From Mesorhabditis belari (Eukaryota > Nematoda > Chromadorea > Rhabditida > Rhabditidae), in contig CAUEEP010000911.1 in NCBI GenBank assembly GCA_958450365.1, forward strand, positions 558,001 through 622,000: DNA of 64,000 nt, in the 5' to 3' direction. Both the position numbers and the translations under genes were made by a program. Positions 20,823 to 38,117 of the stretch are shown here, piece after piece. The notes under the pieces are model-generated. The model did no database searches and was not told where the DNA came from. It worked only from the letters and a program-made list of their open reading frames with translations. Within the stretch, counting starts at the first letter, position 1. Every line of letters begins with the position of its first letter.

Positions 20823-20925
20823 GGTGAAATGGATAGGCTGGCCAAAGGGATAAGCTGGCCAAATGGATAAGCTGGCCAAATGGATAGGTTGGCCAAATGG
20901 ATAGGCTGGCCAAATGACATCGCCA
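20823..20925 (+). repeat. 18-bp minisatellite (AAATGGATAGGCTGGCC)
   Basis: Five to six units of 17-18 bp. Confidence 0.9.
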
Positions 20926-21099
20926 TAGAGCTAGCCATAGAGCTATCAACGCAGAAATTCACGCTGAATCCGAATCTGCTTCCCGTTTTTGCTAAACGGT
21001 ACTCTGGCAAAAGTTATAAGCAAGTTATACGCAAAGTTTTGTATGAAATTTTAAAAATCATCCCTCGAGTTTATTAGCAGATTTCCTAGAGCCTTGAAA

Positions 21100-21170
21100 G
21101 AGCAGTCGTGGGCTAATGGTAGTCGATTAAAATACGAGACAAACCGTTTCAGGTTCGACTCCCCGGCTCA
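21100..21170 (+). tRNA. tRNA-like relic with perfect B box
   Basis: GTGGGCTAATGGTAGTCGA resembles an A box and D arm, and AGGTTCGACTCCCC contains the B-box consensus. The putative acceptor halves GAGC and GCTC pair, but the rest of the stem does not. The anticodon arm is not convincing, so this is likely a tRNA-derived pseudogene. Confidence 0.4.
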
Positions 21171-21469
21171 ACTTATTTTTAGATTGCTTTTTTAGATTGC
21201 TCTCTATTTCAAATACAAATCTTTTTCAAACAACTTTTACTACGTTTACTTTCAACTATTAACATTGGTACGACGCCGGTTGGGCGTCACTTTTTTTCTT
21301 CAAAACCACTTTTTCTCGAGTAATTTTATGCGTAGATTCCGAAAAACACAACGAGAACTTGGGAAAAGGCGCTTTAAGCCGAGTGGTGGGGCTTCAAAGT
21401 GCGCGCTGTGATGCGTGCGTGCGTGCGTGCTCATACAATGTGAATAGAGGGATACTGTTTTGATGTAGA

Positions 21470-22310
21470 ATTTTGAAAACTTTGTTCACAAACTATGCTG
21501 TGAAATTTATGAAATTTAAGTTTTCAAAAGGTTTTTCTTCGGAAGTTGGCCCAAACAAGACCCTATCGAAATCCTGCGAAGCCCAGGATTCACAAAATTT
21601 GCAAAATTTTGAAAACTTTGTTCTCAAACTATGCTGTGACATCCAGGATTTATGAAATTTAAGTTTTCGAAAAGTTTTTCTTTGAAAATTGCGCCAAACA
21701 AGACCCTATCGAAATCCTGCGAAGCCCAGGATTCACAAAATTTGCAAAAATTTGAAAACTTTGTTCTCAAACTATGCTGTGACATCCAGGATTTATGAAA
21801 TTTAAGTTTTCGAAAAGTTTTTCTTTGAAAATTGCGCCAAACAAGGCCCTATCGAAATTCTGCGAAACCCAGGGTTCACAAAATTTGCAGAATTTCGAAA
21901 ACTTTGTTCTCAAACTATGCTGTGACATCCAGGATTTATGAAATTTAAGTTTTCAAAAGGTTTTTCTTCGGAAGTTGGCCCAAACAAGACCCTATCGAAA
22001 TCCTGCGAAGCCCAGGATTCACAAAATTTGCAAAAATTTGAAAACTTTGTTCTCAAACTATGCTGTGACATCCAGGATTTATGAAATTTAAGTTTTCGAA
22101 AAGTTTTTCTTTGAAAATTGCGCCAAACAAGGCCTGATCGAAATTCTGCGAAACCCAGGGTTCACAAAATTTGCAGAATTTCGAAAACTTTGTTCTCAAA
22201 CGCTGCTGTGACATCCAGGATTTTTGAACTTTAAGTTTTCGAAAGGTTTTTCTTTGAAAATTGCGCCAAACAAGGCCTGATCGAAATCCTGTGATAGGTC
22301 TATGGCTCTT
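21470..22310 (+). repeat. Tandem ~145-bp units (GCTGTGACATCCAGGATTTA family)
   Basis: Six units. Three spacings of the ATGCTGTGACATCC anchor are 143, 143 and 153 bp. Two sub-variants alternate (CAAAAGGTTTTTCTTCGGAAG and CGAAAAGTTTTTCTTTGAAA), suggesting a dimeric higher-order unit. Also dispersed at 13940-14250, 14872 and 20505-20745. Confidence 0.95.
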
Positions 22311-22319
22311 ATCATTTAG

Positions 22320-24000
<1,681 letters not shown>

Positions 24001-24027
24001 ACGATTCAGAGCTGGACACCTGGACCA

Positions 24028-24365
24028 GTCTCGACCTGGCTTCTGGTTTGACCCTCGACCTGGCTTCTGGTTTGACCCTCGACCTGGCTTCTGGCTTGAC
24101 CCTCGACCTGGCTTCCGGCTTGACCCTCGACCTGGCTTCTGGCTTGACCCTCGACCTGGCTTCTGGCTTGACCCTCGACCTGGCTTCCGGCTTGACCCTC
24201 GACCTGGCTTCTGGCTTGACCCTCGACCTGGCTTCCGGCTTGACCCTCGACCTGGCTTCTGGCTTGACCCTCGACCTGGCTTCCGGCTTGACCCTCGACC
24301 TGGCTTCTGGCTTGACCCTCGACCTGGCTTCCGGCTTGACCCTTGACCTGGCTTCTGGTTTGACC
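24028..24365 (+). repeat. 24-bp minisatellite (CTCGACCTGGCTTCTGGCTTGACC)
   Basis: Fourteen units with alternating CTTCTGG and CTTCCGG variants. The unit is a multiple of three and lacks stops in several frames, giving octapeptide-repeat frames on both strands (for example TLDLASGL). No flanking exon signals support expression. Confidence 0.95.
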
Positions 24366-25070
24366 GTCTTTTTGAAAATTGAAACAATCACTAAAAGTCA
24401 CTAAAAGTGTTGAATAACAAGAAATAATAATAGAGTAAATATAAGGTGAAAACTAGTCAAAAATAAAGTGTGACATCCAGAGAGTCTGCTAAAATCATTA
24501 AACTGCAAAAATATTCAGCTAACGGCTTTGAAAAAGGTTCAACTCGTTTTGTCAAAATTGCCCGCTCTAAAATTTTCGCTTTTCTCCTCTCTGAAAATTG
24601 GAATAATTGCTGTGCGTTCCTGAAAAGAAAATCACGTTTCTGGTTTTGAAAATGTTTTGAAGTTTGAGGCTCGGAAAGTGATAGAAAATATTTTAGCAAA
24701 ACCAGTTTCGTAGCGATGTAAGAGTTAGGTTTGAATGCAAATTGGAAATTCCTGCACTAAAGTGTAACTACAAATCAACACGTACTCTTAATCACTTGAT
24801 TGTTTGATCTCCAACTATTTTGATTGTCATTTCATCTTTCGAAGACAATGCAGCGATCATTTCGTTGAAAAGTCGATGATGAAATGAGAAGGGTTACGGT
24901 AATTGCTTCTCTGCTTCTCAAAACCTCTCAAATGGGTATAAATGTCGATGCTGGGTGTCATTGGGGTGATTGCCGATCGCTCTTTGTGTCGGGGTTGGTG
25001 TTGGGGAATTCCCCTCCCCCTCCGCCCACGTGACCCCCTCCTTTTCCATGACATCTCTGGGGTAACACCG
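24366..25070. other. No gene recognised; contains a fragment shared with arginase intron 7
   Basis: 24470-24650 (AAAGTGTGACATCCAGAGAG, then ATATTCAGCTAACGGCTTTG) matches 29022-29350, where the same sequence occurs twice in the arginase intron. Confidence 0.6.
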
Positions 25071-25074
25071 GAGA

Positions 25075-25540
25075 TTTTATCTGTAATATGCAAATTGGAA
25101 CGCACGAACTATAATCAGACTGGTCTTAAGGCTATAAAGTTAATTTTTAGATTTTGTGCATAGTAGTGCTATGAACTGCCTCCGATTTCTTGGTCTTACC
25201 GTAGATAACCGTGAATTTTTTGATCTGTAATATGCAAATTGGAACGCACTATCTATAACAAACCTAGTTTTAAGGCTATAAAGTTAGTGCTTAGATCTTG
25301 TGCATAGTAGTGCTATGAACTGCCTCCCATTTCTTGGTCTTACTGTAGATAATCTTGAGTTTTTTGATTTGTAACACGCAAACTGGAACGCACTATCTAT
25401 AATAAAACTAGTTTTAAGGCTATAAAGTTAATTTTTAGATTTTGTGCATAGTCGTGCTATGAACTGCCTCTCATTTCTTTGTCTTACTGTAGATAACCGT
25501 GAATTTTTTAAACTTTAATATGCAAATTGGAACGCATTTT
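25075..25540 (+). repeat. Three tandem ~148-bp units upstream of arginase
   Basis: Each unit has TGTAATATGCAAATTGGAACG, a TTTTAAGGCTATAAAGTTA block and GTGCTATGAACTGCCTC. The copies lie 100-560 bp upstream of the arginase start and might carry promoter sequence, but nothing specific shows this. Confidence 0.9.
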
Positions 25541-25623
25541 GTCTAATGAGATAATTTTTTGTCATTTTAAGCCTTTCTTAATTTTCTAAGATTACTGTAA
25601 AATTGAAAATTCTTGCAAAAACC

Positions 25624-25630
25624 CTTTCAG
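25624..25630 (+). promoter_or_regulatory. Candidate trans-splice acceptor of arginase
   Basis: CTTTCAG lies 10 nt upstream of the arginase ATG at 25641 with no coding exon before it, the arrangement expected for a spliced-leader acceptor in nematodes. Confidence 0.55.
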
Positions 25631-25640
25631 AAATCCGAAA

Positions 25641-29916
<4,276 letters not shown>

Positions 29917-30001
29917 ATTTCATAATTTTCACCAATTTTCACCAATTTTCACCAATTTTTTGTATTTTTGTGTATATAAATGTACAAAATTTGTGTTATT
30001 A

Positions 30002-30007
30002 AATAAA
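30002..30007 (+). terminator. Arginase polyadenylation signal
   Basis: AATAAA lies 86 nt after the arginase stop codon. The same context with an AATAAA recurs in the downstream duplicate near 31131. Confidence 0.6.
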
Positions 30008-30534
30008 TTTTGCCTTTTTCTCAAATCGGTAACTGGTTAATGGTCTAGAGCCTCGACCTCGACAAAAACTACCGTAACCCTTAACTCTTGATCTTTTTTA
30101 ATTCAGGATTTCGGTGTATTTTAAAGAGAAATCGACGAAATCACAGATTTTAAGCGGTTTCCAGCGATTTCTCCGTATCTCTGAGTTGAAATCGCGAAGC
30201 CACAACAAACGAGAAACGGGAGCGGGCTACGATGGATGGAGCGCCGTTTAAGGAGAGAAGGGGACAAGACAGGGCTGCTCAGAAGCCGATCATTCTGCCC
30301 ACCCGACCAAATTAGAGCATTCCAGGGCTTAAAAAAGAAATTTTTTTAAATTTAGCTATTCTGGATGTCACTAGGCATTTTGAAATTAAAAAAGGCAAAA
30401 ATTTCGTAAATTTTTTATGTTAAAATTTTCAAGGGACGAGTACAGTGGATTTTAGAGCTCTGGGTAACTCGGATTACGGTAATTTTTCGATTTTTATCTG
30501 ATCTGGAAGGCATTTGAGCTGGCTGAAGCTTTAT

Positions 30535-31141
30535 TTTGCCTTTTTTTCAAATCGGTAACTGGTTGATGGTCTAGAATCTCGACCTCGACAAAAACTACCG
30601 TAACCCTTAACTCTTGATCCTTTTTAATTCAGGAATCCACGATCTGGAGCACACAAGAGAAAATGCGTTCTTCGAAAAAGTGATAGCTTTTGTTTTAGAA
30701 TTTCCTATATAGCTACAGTACCCCGAATTTTTTGTCGGTATAAATTTACATTGAAATTTACATTTATCGAAAGGGTGCCTTCCAGATAGCTGATTTTCGT
30801 CGAAATTCGGAAGTGTTATCGATTGGGAAATGGAAAAAATGGGGAGACAAGTAAAATGAACTTTTTCAGAGAGAAATCCACAGCTAGCTACCGCCAATCG
30901 CTAGCCGGTGCAGAGCCAATCCCAGAGCACAGGGGAAAACACATTTGCATAAGAATAGACAAATCATTCGATAATAACAATAGTAACTCAAATATCAGTT
31001 TGGCTCGGAGCTGACAAAACGAAATTCTTCCAAACCCAGGCAACGGAATCGATTTTGCGACGAGCGCACTCATAAATTTCATCGATTTTTTGTATTTTTG
31101 TGTACATAAATGTACAAAATTTGTGCTATTAAATAAATTTT
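30535..31141 (+). pseudogene. Partial duplicate of the arginase 3' end
   Basis: 31017-31141 repeats the last part of the arginase final exon and its 3' UTR (ACGAAATTCTTCCAAACCCA, then GCGACGAGCGCACTCATAAA and AATAAA) with few changes. 30535-30640 repeats sequence found at 30010-30115 just after the gene. The remaining exons are absent, so this copy cannot encode the enzyme. It could serve as an alternative terminal exon if read-through transcripts exist, for which I see no evidence. Confidence 0.8.
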
Positions 31142-31770
31142 TCAAAAAAAAAAACAAAATTTCCTTAAGTGTTTCAGTGAAAATTTTCCTTTTCTGCCGG
31201 AAAAAAGCCCCAAAATTTCAAATCGATTTTTCTCGGCTTTCAGTTAAAGAATGAGAAAATGACTTAAAGAAATGCTCAAACTGGAAAGCAACTTAGTTTT
31301 TGCGAAATAAATTTAGAGTTCTCGGAAAGTTTTAAACTTTTGAACTTTTGCGAAAAAGCGAAAAAGCGAAAAAGCGAAAAAGCTCAAAAATTCCAAAATA
31401 ACTTAAAAGCGACTAAACCCTAAAATCGCGACTTTGGGCTTTTATAGGGCTTTCATAACCTATTGCCGGCGTTTGCTCGAGTATGCCACCATCGTATACG
31501 GTCACCTTCCATTAAGAAACTTATCACTTTGGTTGAAAATGTTCAACGGTTCAACGGCGTTTCACTAAAAGCGCATACACTCGTTGTTTTCCCTTCTTCT
31601 CTTATTTCAAATTATGACACTAGCCTTATAGTTTTTGATTTAAAAATCCCCTTTATATCGCCGTATTTACATTGATATCATTTTTTTTGCTATAAAATTC
31701 TTTTCCACCCTAAGTCGCATCCAGAATTTCAAAGCCTCTTGAAAATTGTGGAAATTCAAAGAAGTAGAGA
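31142..31770. other. No gene recognised
   Basis: AT-rich sequence with a short AAAGCGAA repeat at 31350-31385. No supported exon. Confidence 0.5.
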
Positions 31771-31772
31771 GG

Positions 31773-32030
31773 TCGGTGGAGCCTCTCGGCAAGCGGTGGA
31801 GCCTCTCGGCGAGCGGTGGAGCCTCTCGGCGAGCGGTGGAGCCTCTCGGCGAGCGGTGGAGCCTCTCGGCGAGCGGTGGAGCCTCTCGGCGAGCGGTGGA
31901 GCCTCTCGGCAAGCGGTGGAGCCTCTCGGCAAGCGGTGGAGCCTCTCGGCAAGCGGTGGAGCCTCTCGGCAAGCGGTGGAGCCTCTCGGCGAGCGGTGGA
32001 GCCTCTCGGCGAGCGGTGGAGCCTCGTTGA
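31773..32030 (+). repeat. 20-bp minisatellite (GAGCGGTGGAGCCTCTCGGC)
   Basis: Thirteen units, with AAGCGG variants clustered. Flanks match those of the 18-bp array at 18585-18690 (shared CGGACGACGATGAGATTCGG downstream). Confidence 0.96.
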
Positions 32031-32171
32031 CGGTGCGGACGGCTTTTCGGGGAATGATCGGACGACGATGAGATTCGGAAACGGTGATAGCCACGATAGT
32101 TACCGTGTCTTTTTCCAGAAACGGCAAAAGTAACTTTAAGCCAAGATTATTGAAGCTTAACTCATGTTAAA

Positions 32172-32376
32172 GTTGTTGCTGTTGTTGTTGTTGTTAAGTG
32201 TTGTTGAGTGTTGCTGTTGCTGTTGAGTGTTGCTGTTGAGTGTTGCTGTTAGGTGTTGCTGTTGCTGTTGCTGGTAGGTGTTGCTGTTAGGTGTTGCTGT
32301 TAGGCGTTGCTGTTGTTGTTGCTGTTGTTGCTGTCGTTGTTGCTGTTGTTGCTGTTGCTGTTGTTGTTCTTGCTGG

Positions 32377-32470
<94 letters not shown>

Positions 32471-32565
32471 GCTGTTGTTGTTGCTGTTGTTGCTGTTGTT
32501 GTTGTTGCTGTTGTTGCTGTTGCTGTTGTTGCTGTTGCTGTTGTTGCTGTTGCTGTCGTTGTTGT

Positions 32566-32604
<39 letters not shown>

Positions 32605-32725
32605 CGTTGTTGTTGTTGCTGTTGTTGCTGTTGTTGCTGCTGTTGTTGTTGTTGCTGTTGTTGTTGCTGTTGCTGTTGTTGTTGTTGTGGTTGTTGTTGT
32701 TGTTGTCGTTGTTGCTATTGTTAAA
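32172..32725 (+). repeat. Trinucleotide array (TTG with TGC/CTG interruptions)
   Basis: About 550 bp of GTT/GCT triplets with GTC interruptions, open in all plus frames as poly-Cys, poly-Leu or poly-Val. It has no flanking exon signals. The 5' 120 bp follow a looser TTGCTGTTGAGTG pattern. Confidence 0.97.
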
Positions 32726-33339
32726 GTTAACTCATGGCAACTTGACATGAAAGCTATTTTTTGGTGTAATGGGAAAGAATTGTTTCCTTGACATTACAAA
32801 TAACGCACGGATAGGGCGCGTAGACACGAAAAACTCACCCGAAATGATGTTTGTGAGAATTTTTAGGTGCTTCGCTTTTAATTGATCCTTTTTTCCAGTT
32901 CAATGAATTAAGCTAAAAGATTTTTATCATTTGTTTCTTTGTTTCTGATTTGTTAATCTTGTTTTTACGTTTTTCTCAATCTAAAATTGTCCAGAATATT
33001 TGTGACGCCTTCTTTAAAAGCAAAATTACATCGAAAATGTATCAGATTACTTTAAAGTTTGTTATTATTTCTTTTTTTATAACATTTTTCTATTTATATT
33101 CTAATTTTTAGCCCAATCGGTGGGTTATAAGAAAAATTAGGGCCTCTAATTGGCATTTGCTCATTGGCAACAAGCTCATTGACATTTGATTGGCCAAACT
33201 TCTTCGTAAAAGCAGCTAGCAAATGTAATAATATAGCAAATAGCTTATTTCAAAAAGCTTGTTGTTATATAGAGATTTGAAGCCCGGAATCCCGGAATAT
33301 CAAGGAATTGTGCCAAAGATGGCAAGAAGCATCAATCTT

Positions 33340-34135
33340 GGAAGGTCCATTTTTTGCATGATAATGTAAAACCGCACACGGCAAAGATGACCTTCCAACA
33401 AATCGAAGAGATGAGCTGGAAACTTCTGCCTCATGCCCCAAACAGCTCTGACTTGGCCCCTTGGCCGCTCACTTGGCCCCTTGGCCGCTCACTTGGCCCC
33501 TTGGCCGCTCACTTGGCCCCTTGGCCGCTCACTTGGCCCCTTGGCCGCTCACTTGGCCCCTTGGCCGCTCACTTGGCCCCTTGGCCGCTCACTTGGCCCC
33601 CTTGGCCGCTCACTTGGCCCCTTGGCCGCTCACTTGGCCCCTTGGCCGCTCACTTGGCCCCTTGGCCGCTCACTTGGCCCCTTGACCGCTCACTTGGCCC
33701 CTTGACCGCTCACTTGGCCCCTTGGCCGCTCACTTGGCCCCTTGGCCGCTCACTTGGCCCCTTGGCCGCTCACTTGGCCCCTTGGCCGCTCACTTGGCCC
33801 CTTGGCCGCTCACTTGGCCCCTTGACCGCTCACTTGGCCGCTCACTTGGCCCCTTGGCCGCTCACTTGGCCCCTTGACCGCTCACTTGGCCCCTTGGCCG
33901 CTCACTTGGCCCTACTACTTATTCAGGTCTCTAAAGGTCTCATTTCATCTCCGATCAGCTGTTCAAGGATTCCCAGGAAGTCGAAAATGCGGTCACCAAC
34001 TATTTCAAAGTCCCCAGTTCCCATCAAAAAGTCCCCAGTTCTTTGAAGATGGAATTATTGAATTGCGCCAAAGATGGCTAGTCCATTTCTCAGGCTAGTC
34101 ATTGACAATAATGGAGAATACCTTTTGGATTAATG
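33340..34135 (+). pseudogene. Mariner transposase relic split by a minisatellite
   Basis: The frame starts in the catalytic domain (FLHDNVKPHTAKMTFQQIEE, then LLPHAPNSSDLAP). At the DLAP of the PYSPDLAPSDYHLF motif it expands into a 20-bp minisatellite of about 23 units (33452-33912). It then resumes as YYLFRSLK and, after frameshifts, QEVENAVTNYF and IDNNGEYLLD. The normal motif is only a few residues long, so the array grew from the transposase's own sequence. The N-terminal half and terminal repeats are not evident. Confidence 0.9.
33452..33912 (+). repeat. 20-bp minisatellite (CTTGGCCCCTTGGCCGCTCA)
   Basis: About 23 units within the mariner relic, mostly identical. A few carry TTGACCGCTCA, and one has an extra C that shifts the frame. 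Confidence 0.96.
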
Positions 34136-34589
34136 CTCTTTTTTGGGTTCTATGAAATAAACAAATTGTTGCTTAAAACGATCATTTAAACCTAATATTG
34201 GAGGTAAAAAGAAGTGACGTTGCCACGAGTTATTTTGTTTTGACTTTCATTTCAATTCATTTCAATTCAAGACCAATTCTTGGCAACTTGGCAACTTGGC
34301 AATCTAATACAATTTTGGACTACCCTGTAGCCAGAAAGACGCCGATCTCATTCAAAAGCTCGTAAAATAAGCTGCATAACTCCGATTGTCGAGTTATTAA
34401 TGGAGAAATGAAGCGAACTTTTCGGGCTTTAATTCCCTATACAACATTTACTCCTTTTTGAAAGGATTTTCCCATTTGCTAGCTGCTTTCAGCCTAATCT
34501 ACCTTTTGAAATCCGATGAAAACAGTGAAAATAAGCTGATTTCATCTCGTTTTCAAACATGGCGACACATAAAGCAATTAAATTATAGT

Positions 34590-34975
34590 GTGCCCTCCAG
34601 ATCACCTAATACTACCGCTAAAGATCAGATTACTGTAGAAGTAGTGCTTTTTAGGAGCCAGTCACGGAACGGGATTACGGAACTTTTTAGAGTTCGCGAA
34701 ATTGCATTGATTTTAAATGGAAATTGTAGTGTGCGGTCCAGATCGCCTAATATTACAGCTAAAGATCAGATTACTGTAGAAGTAGTGCTTTTTAGGAGCC
34801 AGTCACGGAACTGGATTACAGTATTGTTTTCAGAGTTCGCGAAATTGCATTGATTTTAAATGGAAATTGTAGTGTGCGGTCCAGATCGCCTAATATTACA
34901 GCTAAAGATCAGATTACTGTAGAAGTAGTGCTTTTTAGGAGCCAGTCACTGAACTGGAAATTGTAGTGTGACCTC
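34590..34975 (+). repeat. ~148-bp units (GTGCGCTCCAGATCGCCTAA family), block 1
   Basis: 2.7 units of a family that is also tandem at 40020-40830. Each has GTGTGCGGTCCAGATCGCC, then GATTACTGTAGAAGTAGTGC, then TTTAGGAGCCAGTCAC. Confidence 0.93.
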
Positions 34976-34979
34976 CAGA

Positions 34980-36235
34980 TTACTACTTTTGAAAGAATTT
35001 TCCCATTTGCTAGCTGCTTTTAGCCCAATCTACCTTTGGGAATCCGATAAAAACAGCGAAAAAGCGAAAATAAGCTGATTTCATTTCGTTTTCAAACATG
35101 GCGACAATTAAAACAATTAAAATTAAAATTAATAATAATTCTATGACAATTCAATGATATTTGTTTATCAAATTAGCATAGAAAAAGCAAAAAAAAAAAC
35201 GATTTGAGAAAGAGTTTTGAGATTTAAAAAGATTTAAGCACAATTTAAGCACAATTTAAGCACAATTTCATCCGAAATTTTCATTCGACTTTTATTTACG
35301 CAGCTTTTAATGGCTCTATAGCCAAGCGATAGGCTCTATTGCCAAGCGGTAGGCTCTATAATTTTTAATTTCAAAATTTCCATAAAAACAAGTTTTTTTG
35401 CTTTAACAGAAATCACAAATCAACGAATTTCTAAAAATGAAAAAAAAAACGCAGAAAAGTGATGAGAAAACGGCTCCGTGCCACCCAGGAATGCCCTCGT
35501 TTTTTTGCGATTTTCCATTTTTTCCATTTTCTCTCGTTTTCCGGTCAAAATCGGCGGTGTTCCATTCGCGTCATTTGGACCAAAACGGAACTTAATCCCA
35601 GCCCGGTTTTCTGTGTTTTAATCGCTCAAGTGACTTCCAGAATTAACGATCGCGTTTGATTTATCTTTTGAAACCTCAGAAATCGCGATAAATCTACGCG
35701 AAGTCATTCAGGAAAATGGGTGACGTTCATTTTTGATTTTTTCGCTTAAAAAAGAGCGATTTTAGCTTACATGACATCCAGAATGACTGAATTTGTCAAA
35801 AACTTTTTAAAATTCTTTGCCAAATTTTAGAGAAACTGGGGCAAGACCAAAAAATTTTCGCAAAAGAGGAAAAGAGGATTTTTGTGCATATTTCCTAATC
35901 GAATTAAACGATTTAGTGCTGACTGTTGGCTTCTAGATCAAAAATGGTTGACATTTCAGTCATTTGAGTCATTTTTGGCAAAAAATGGACTGGAAAAATG
36001 GAGAAAAGGTTGGATTAGTCACGGGATTTTCGCTTTTTTGTGTCGGTCACGATTTCTAGAGCTTTTTACCGCTTTTTACCGCTTTTCATAAATTGTTCTC
36101 GAAATTGGAGTGATTTTTGGCAGATTTCAACATTCAATTTTGGTTAAACTTGAAAAAATTGATCAAAAAACGATCAAATAACGAAAATCTCGAATTTTTT
36201 TGCTTTTTTCAGCTTTTCCCTTTTAAACAACTTTT
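34980..36235. other. No gene recognised
   Basis: AT-rich, with scattered single copies of the TCCAGAAT core (for example 35636 and 35770). No exon with support. Confidence 0.5.
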
Positions 36236-36239
36236 ATTG

Positions 36240-36785
36240 CTTAAATTTTATTGATGGTATGATCTAGAGGTCAAAGCCATAGCCTGGTATGATCTAGAGG
36301 TCAAAGCCATAACCTGGTATGATCTAGAGAGGTCAAGCCATAGCCTGATCTGATCTAGAGGTCAAAGTCATAGCCTGGTATGATCTAGAGGTCAAAGCTA
36401 TAGCCTGGTATGATCTAGAGGTCAAAGCTATAGCCTGGTATGATCTAGAGGTCAAAGCCATAGCCTGGTATGATCTAGAGGTCAAAGCTATAGCCTGGTA
36501 TGATCTAGAGGTCAAAGCTATAGCCTGGTATGATCTAGAGGTCAAAGCTATAGCCTGGTATGATCTAGAGGTCAAAGCCATAGCCTGGTATGATCTAGAG
36601 GTCAAAGCTATAGCCTGGTATGATCTAGAGGTCAAAGCTATAGCCTGGTATGATCTAGAGGTCAAAGCTATAGCCTGGTATGATCTAGAGGTCAAAGCCA
36701 TAGCCTGGTATGATCTAGAGGTCAAAGCCATAGCCTGATCTGATCTAGAGGTCAAAGCCATAGCCTGGTATGATCTAGAGGTATG
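36240..36785 (+). repeat. 30-bp minisatellite (GGTATGATCTAGAGGTCAAA...)
   Basis: Eighteen units alternating GCCATAGCCT and GCTATAGCCT variants in groups of three to four, suggesting expansion of multi-unit blocks. The minus-strand decapeptide-repeat frame is a by-product. Confidence 0.97.
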
Positions 36786-36929
36786 ATCCACATTTTTCAA
36801 CCCAAATAGCCAAACGACTCAAAAAAATAACTCAAAATTCTTCTCTTCTCCATGAAAAATGCATCTGAATCTTTGGTTTTCATTGGTTTTCAAAAAACAG
36901 CGCTAAAATTAGACGATTTAACCCTGGGA

Positions 36930-37160
36930 TCACGAGTTAGCCTCGTGAATCGAGAAAGTTTTCAGCTTACTTTGATATTTTTCGAGTTTTTCTTCAATCC
37001 TGGATTACACAATAGCTAATAAGCTTAAAATCTCAGCCTTAGAATCAATTTAAAAAATCAGTATTATGCAAAAATGTTCAACTCCGATATTTCTTGCTAA
37101 TTTTTCAGCTTACTTTGATATTTTTCGAGTTTTTTGACCATTCTGGATGTCACACTTGCT
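36930..37160 (+). repeat. Intergenic ~148-bp family (TATTTTTCGAGTTTTTTGAC), first units
   Basis: Related to units at 38930-39420. Each has TTCAGCTTACTTTGATATTT and TTCTGGATGTCACACTTGC. Confidence 0.8.
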
Positions 37161-37660
37161 AATTGGCTCGAGAACCGAAATTGTCGAGTTAATTGGATCA
37201 CATCCGATCTTGAAATTTTCTCAAAGTCTCAATTACAGCTTTCAGGTCTTATCCTGTTTTTCCCAAATTCATCCAAAATCGATTTTTCTTTGCCCAATGG
37301 CTCTAGTGCATTCCAGATTGGCTTTTCTGACGTTTTTAGACTGAGAATTTTGCATTTAAGTCCATTTTGGCCATCCCTGGGACAAAACACCTTGGTCAGC
37401 TTTTCTCAAATTCATCCAAAACCGATTTTTCTTCACCCAATCGACCTTGTGACTTCCAGATTGACTTTTCTGACGTTCTTAGAAGGAAAAATTTGCATTT
37501 AACTTGGTTTTGGCCATCCCTGGGACAAAACACCTTGGTCAGCTTTTCTCAAATTCATCCAAAACCTATTTTTATTTGCTTAATCAACCTTGTGACTTCC
37601 AGATTGACTTTTCTGACGTTTTTAAATTGAAAAATTTGCATTTAACTCCATCTAAGTCCA
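37140..37660 (+). repeat. ~120-150-bp units (CTTGTGACTTCCAGATTGGC family), block 1
   Basis: About three to four units. Blocks 2 and 3 of the family are at 38150-38640 and 42600-43120. Each has CTTGTGACTTCCAGATTG, then TTTTCTGACGTTTTTAGA. Confidence 0.93.
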
Positions 37661-37706
37661 TCAAAGACGAATCTACGCTTTTCTGAAACTCTTTGAGGTA
37701 GAGAAA

Positions 37707-37886
37707 ATGAGAAATTTCTCTGAACGCCTCATTCAAAATGCACCTGAGCATCCCGTGCGCACAAAAAAGTGTTCACTGAGCGTCAAGAGAAGCACCAAAT
37801 TTAGCTGGGGTCACGAGTTGTTCGCTCATCCACATGTTTTCCCCGGAAAAGGGACGAGACTCGCAAAAAAAGGTCCAAAAAAATGA
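37707..37886 (+). CDS. Small basic ORF (59 residues) or terminal exon, unknown
   Basis: Starts ATG after GAGAAA and reads MRNFSERLIQNAPEHP, then KKCSLSVKRSTKFSWGHELF and AHPHVFPGKGTRLAKK before a stop. The composition (Trp, Cys, His, mixed charged residues) is unlike the repeat frames around it and contains no tandem repeat. It may be a complete small protein or the last exon of an unseen gene. It converges tail-to-tail on the minus-strand frame at 37945-38148. I recognise no domain. Confidence 0.35.
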   Translation: MRNFSERLIQNAPEHPVRTKKCSLSVKRSTKFSWGHELFAHPHVFPGKGTRLAKKGPKK

Positions 37887-37944
37887 AAAAAACAAAACCC
37901 CTCGAAGCCACGCCCCTTTTTCGTCTCTTTCCTTTTTATTGCAT

Positions 37945-38117
37945 TCAATTTACCGCTGAGAGCTTTTCCCAGAATTCGCACTTTTCTTCGGGCTTCTCTG
38001 GGTCCATTTTGGCCATTCCTGGAACATAATTCGGCCATTCCGCTTTTTTCGATCCGCATTCCATACAATTTTTTCGCTTTTTTGATTTCTTGGCCAATTT
38101 GGCCACTCCTGAAACTC
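37945..38117 (-). CDS. Small minus-strand exon with polyadenylation signal, unknown protein
   Basis: After a TGTTTCAG acceptor (minus strand) the frame reads GVAKLAKKSKKRKNCMECGS, then AEWPNYVPGMAKMDPEKPEE, KCEFWEKLSAVN and stop. AATAAA lies 5-10 nt after the stop (37935-37940 on the plus strand). A basic cluster (KKSKKRK) could be a nuclear localisation signal, and CMEC plus a later Cys could bind metal, but neither is proven. An in-frame ATG at 38146 makes a 67-residue ORF possible. Upstream exons were not found. Confidence 0.4.

Noticed and set aside
24857..25105. 82-residue minus-strand ORF upstream of arginase
   Set aside because: No splice or start support, and it overlaps the first unit of a tandem repeat.
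32278..32791. Poly-Cys, poly-Leu, poly-Val and poly-Thr frames
   Set aside because: Trinucleotide array; no exon evidence on either strand.
36333..36800. ALTSRSYQAM decapeptide-repeat frame
   Set aside because: 30-bp satellite translated; no supporting gene structure.
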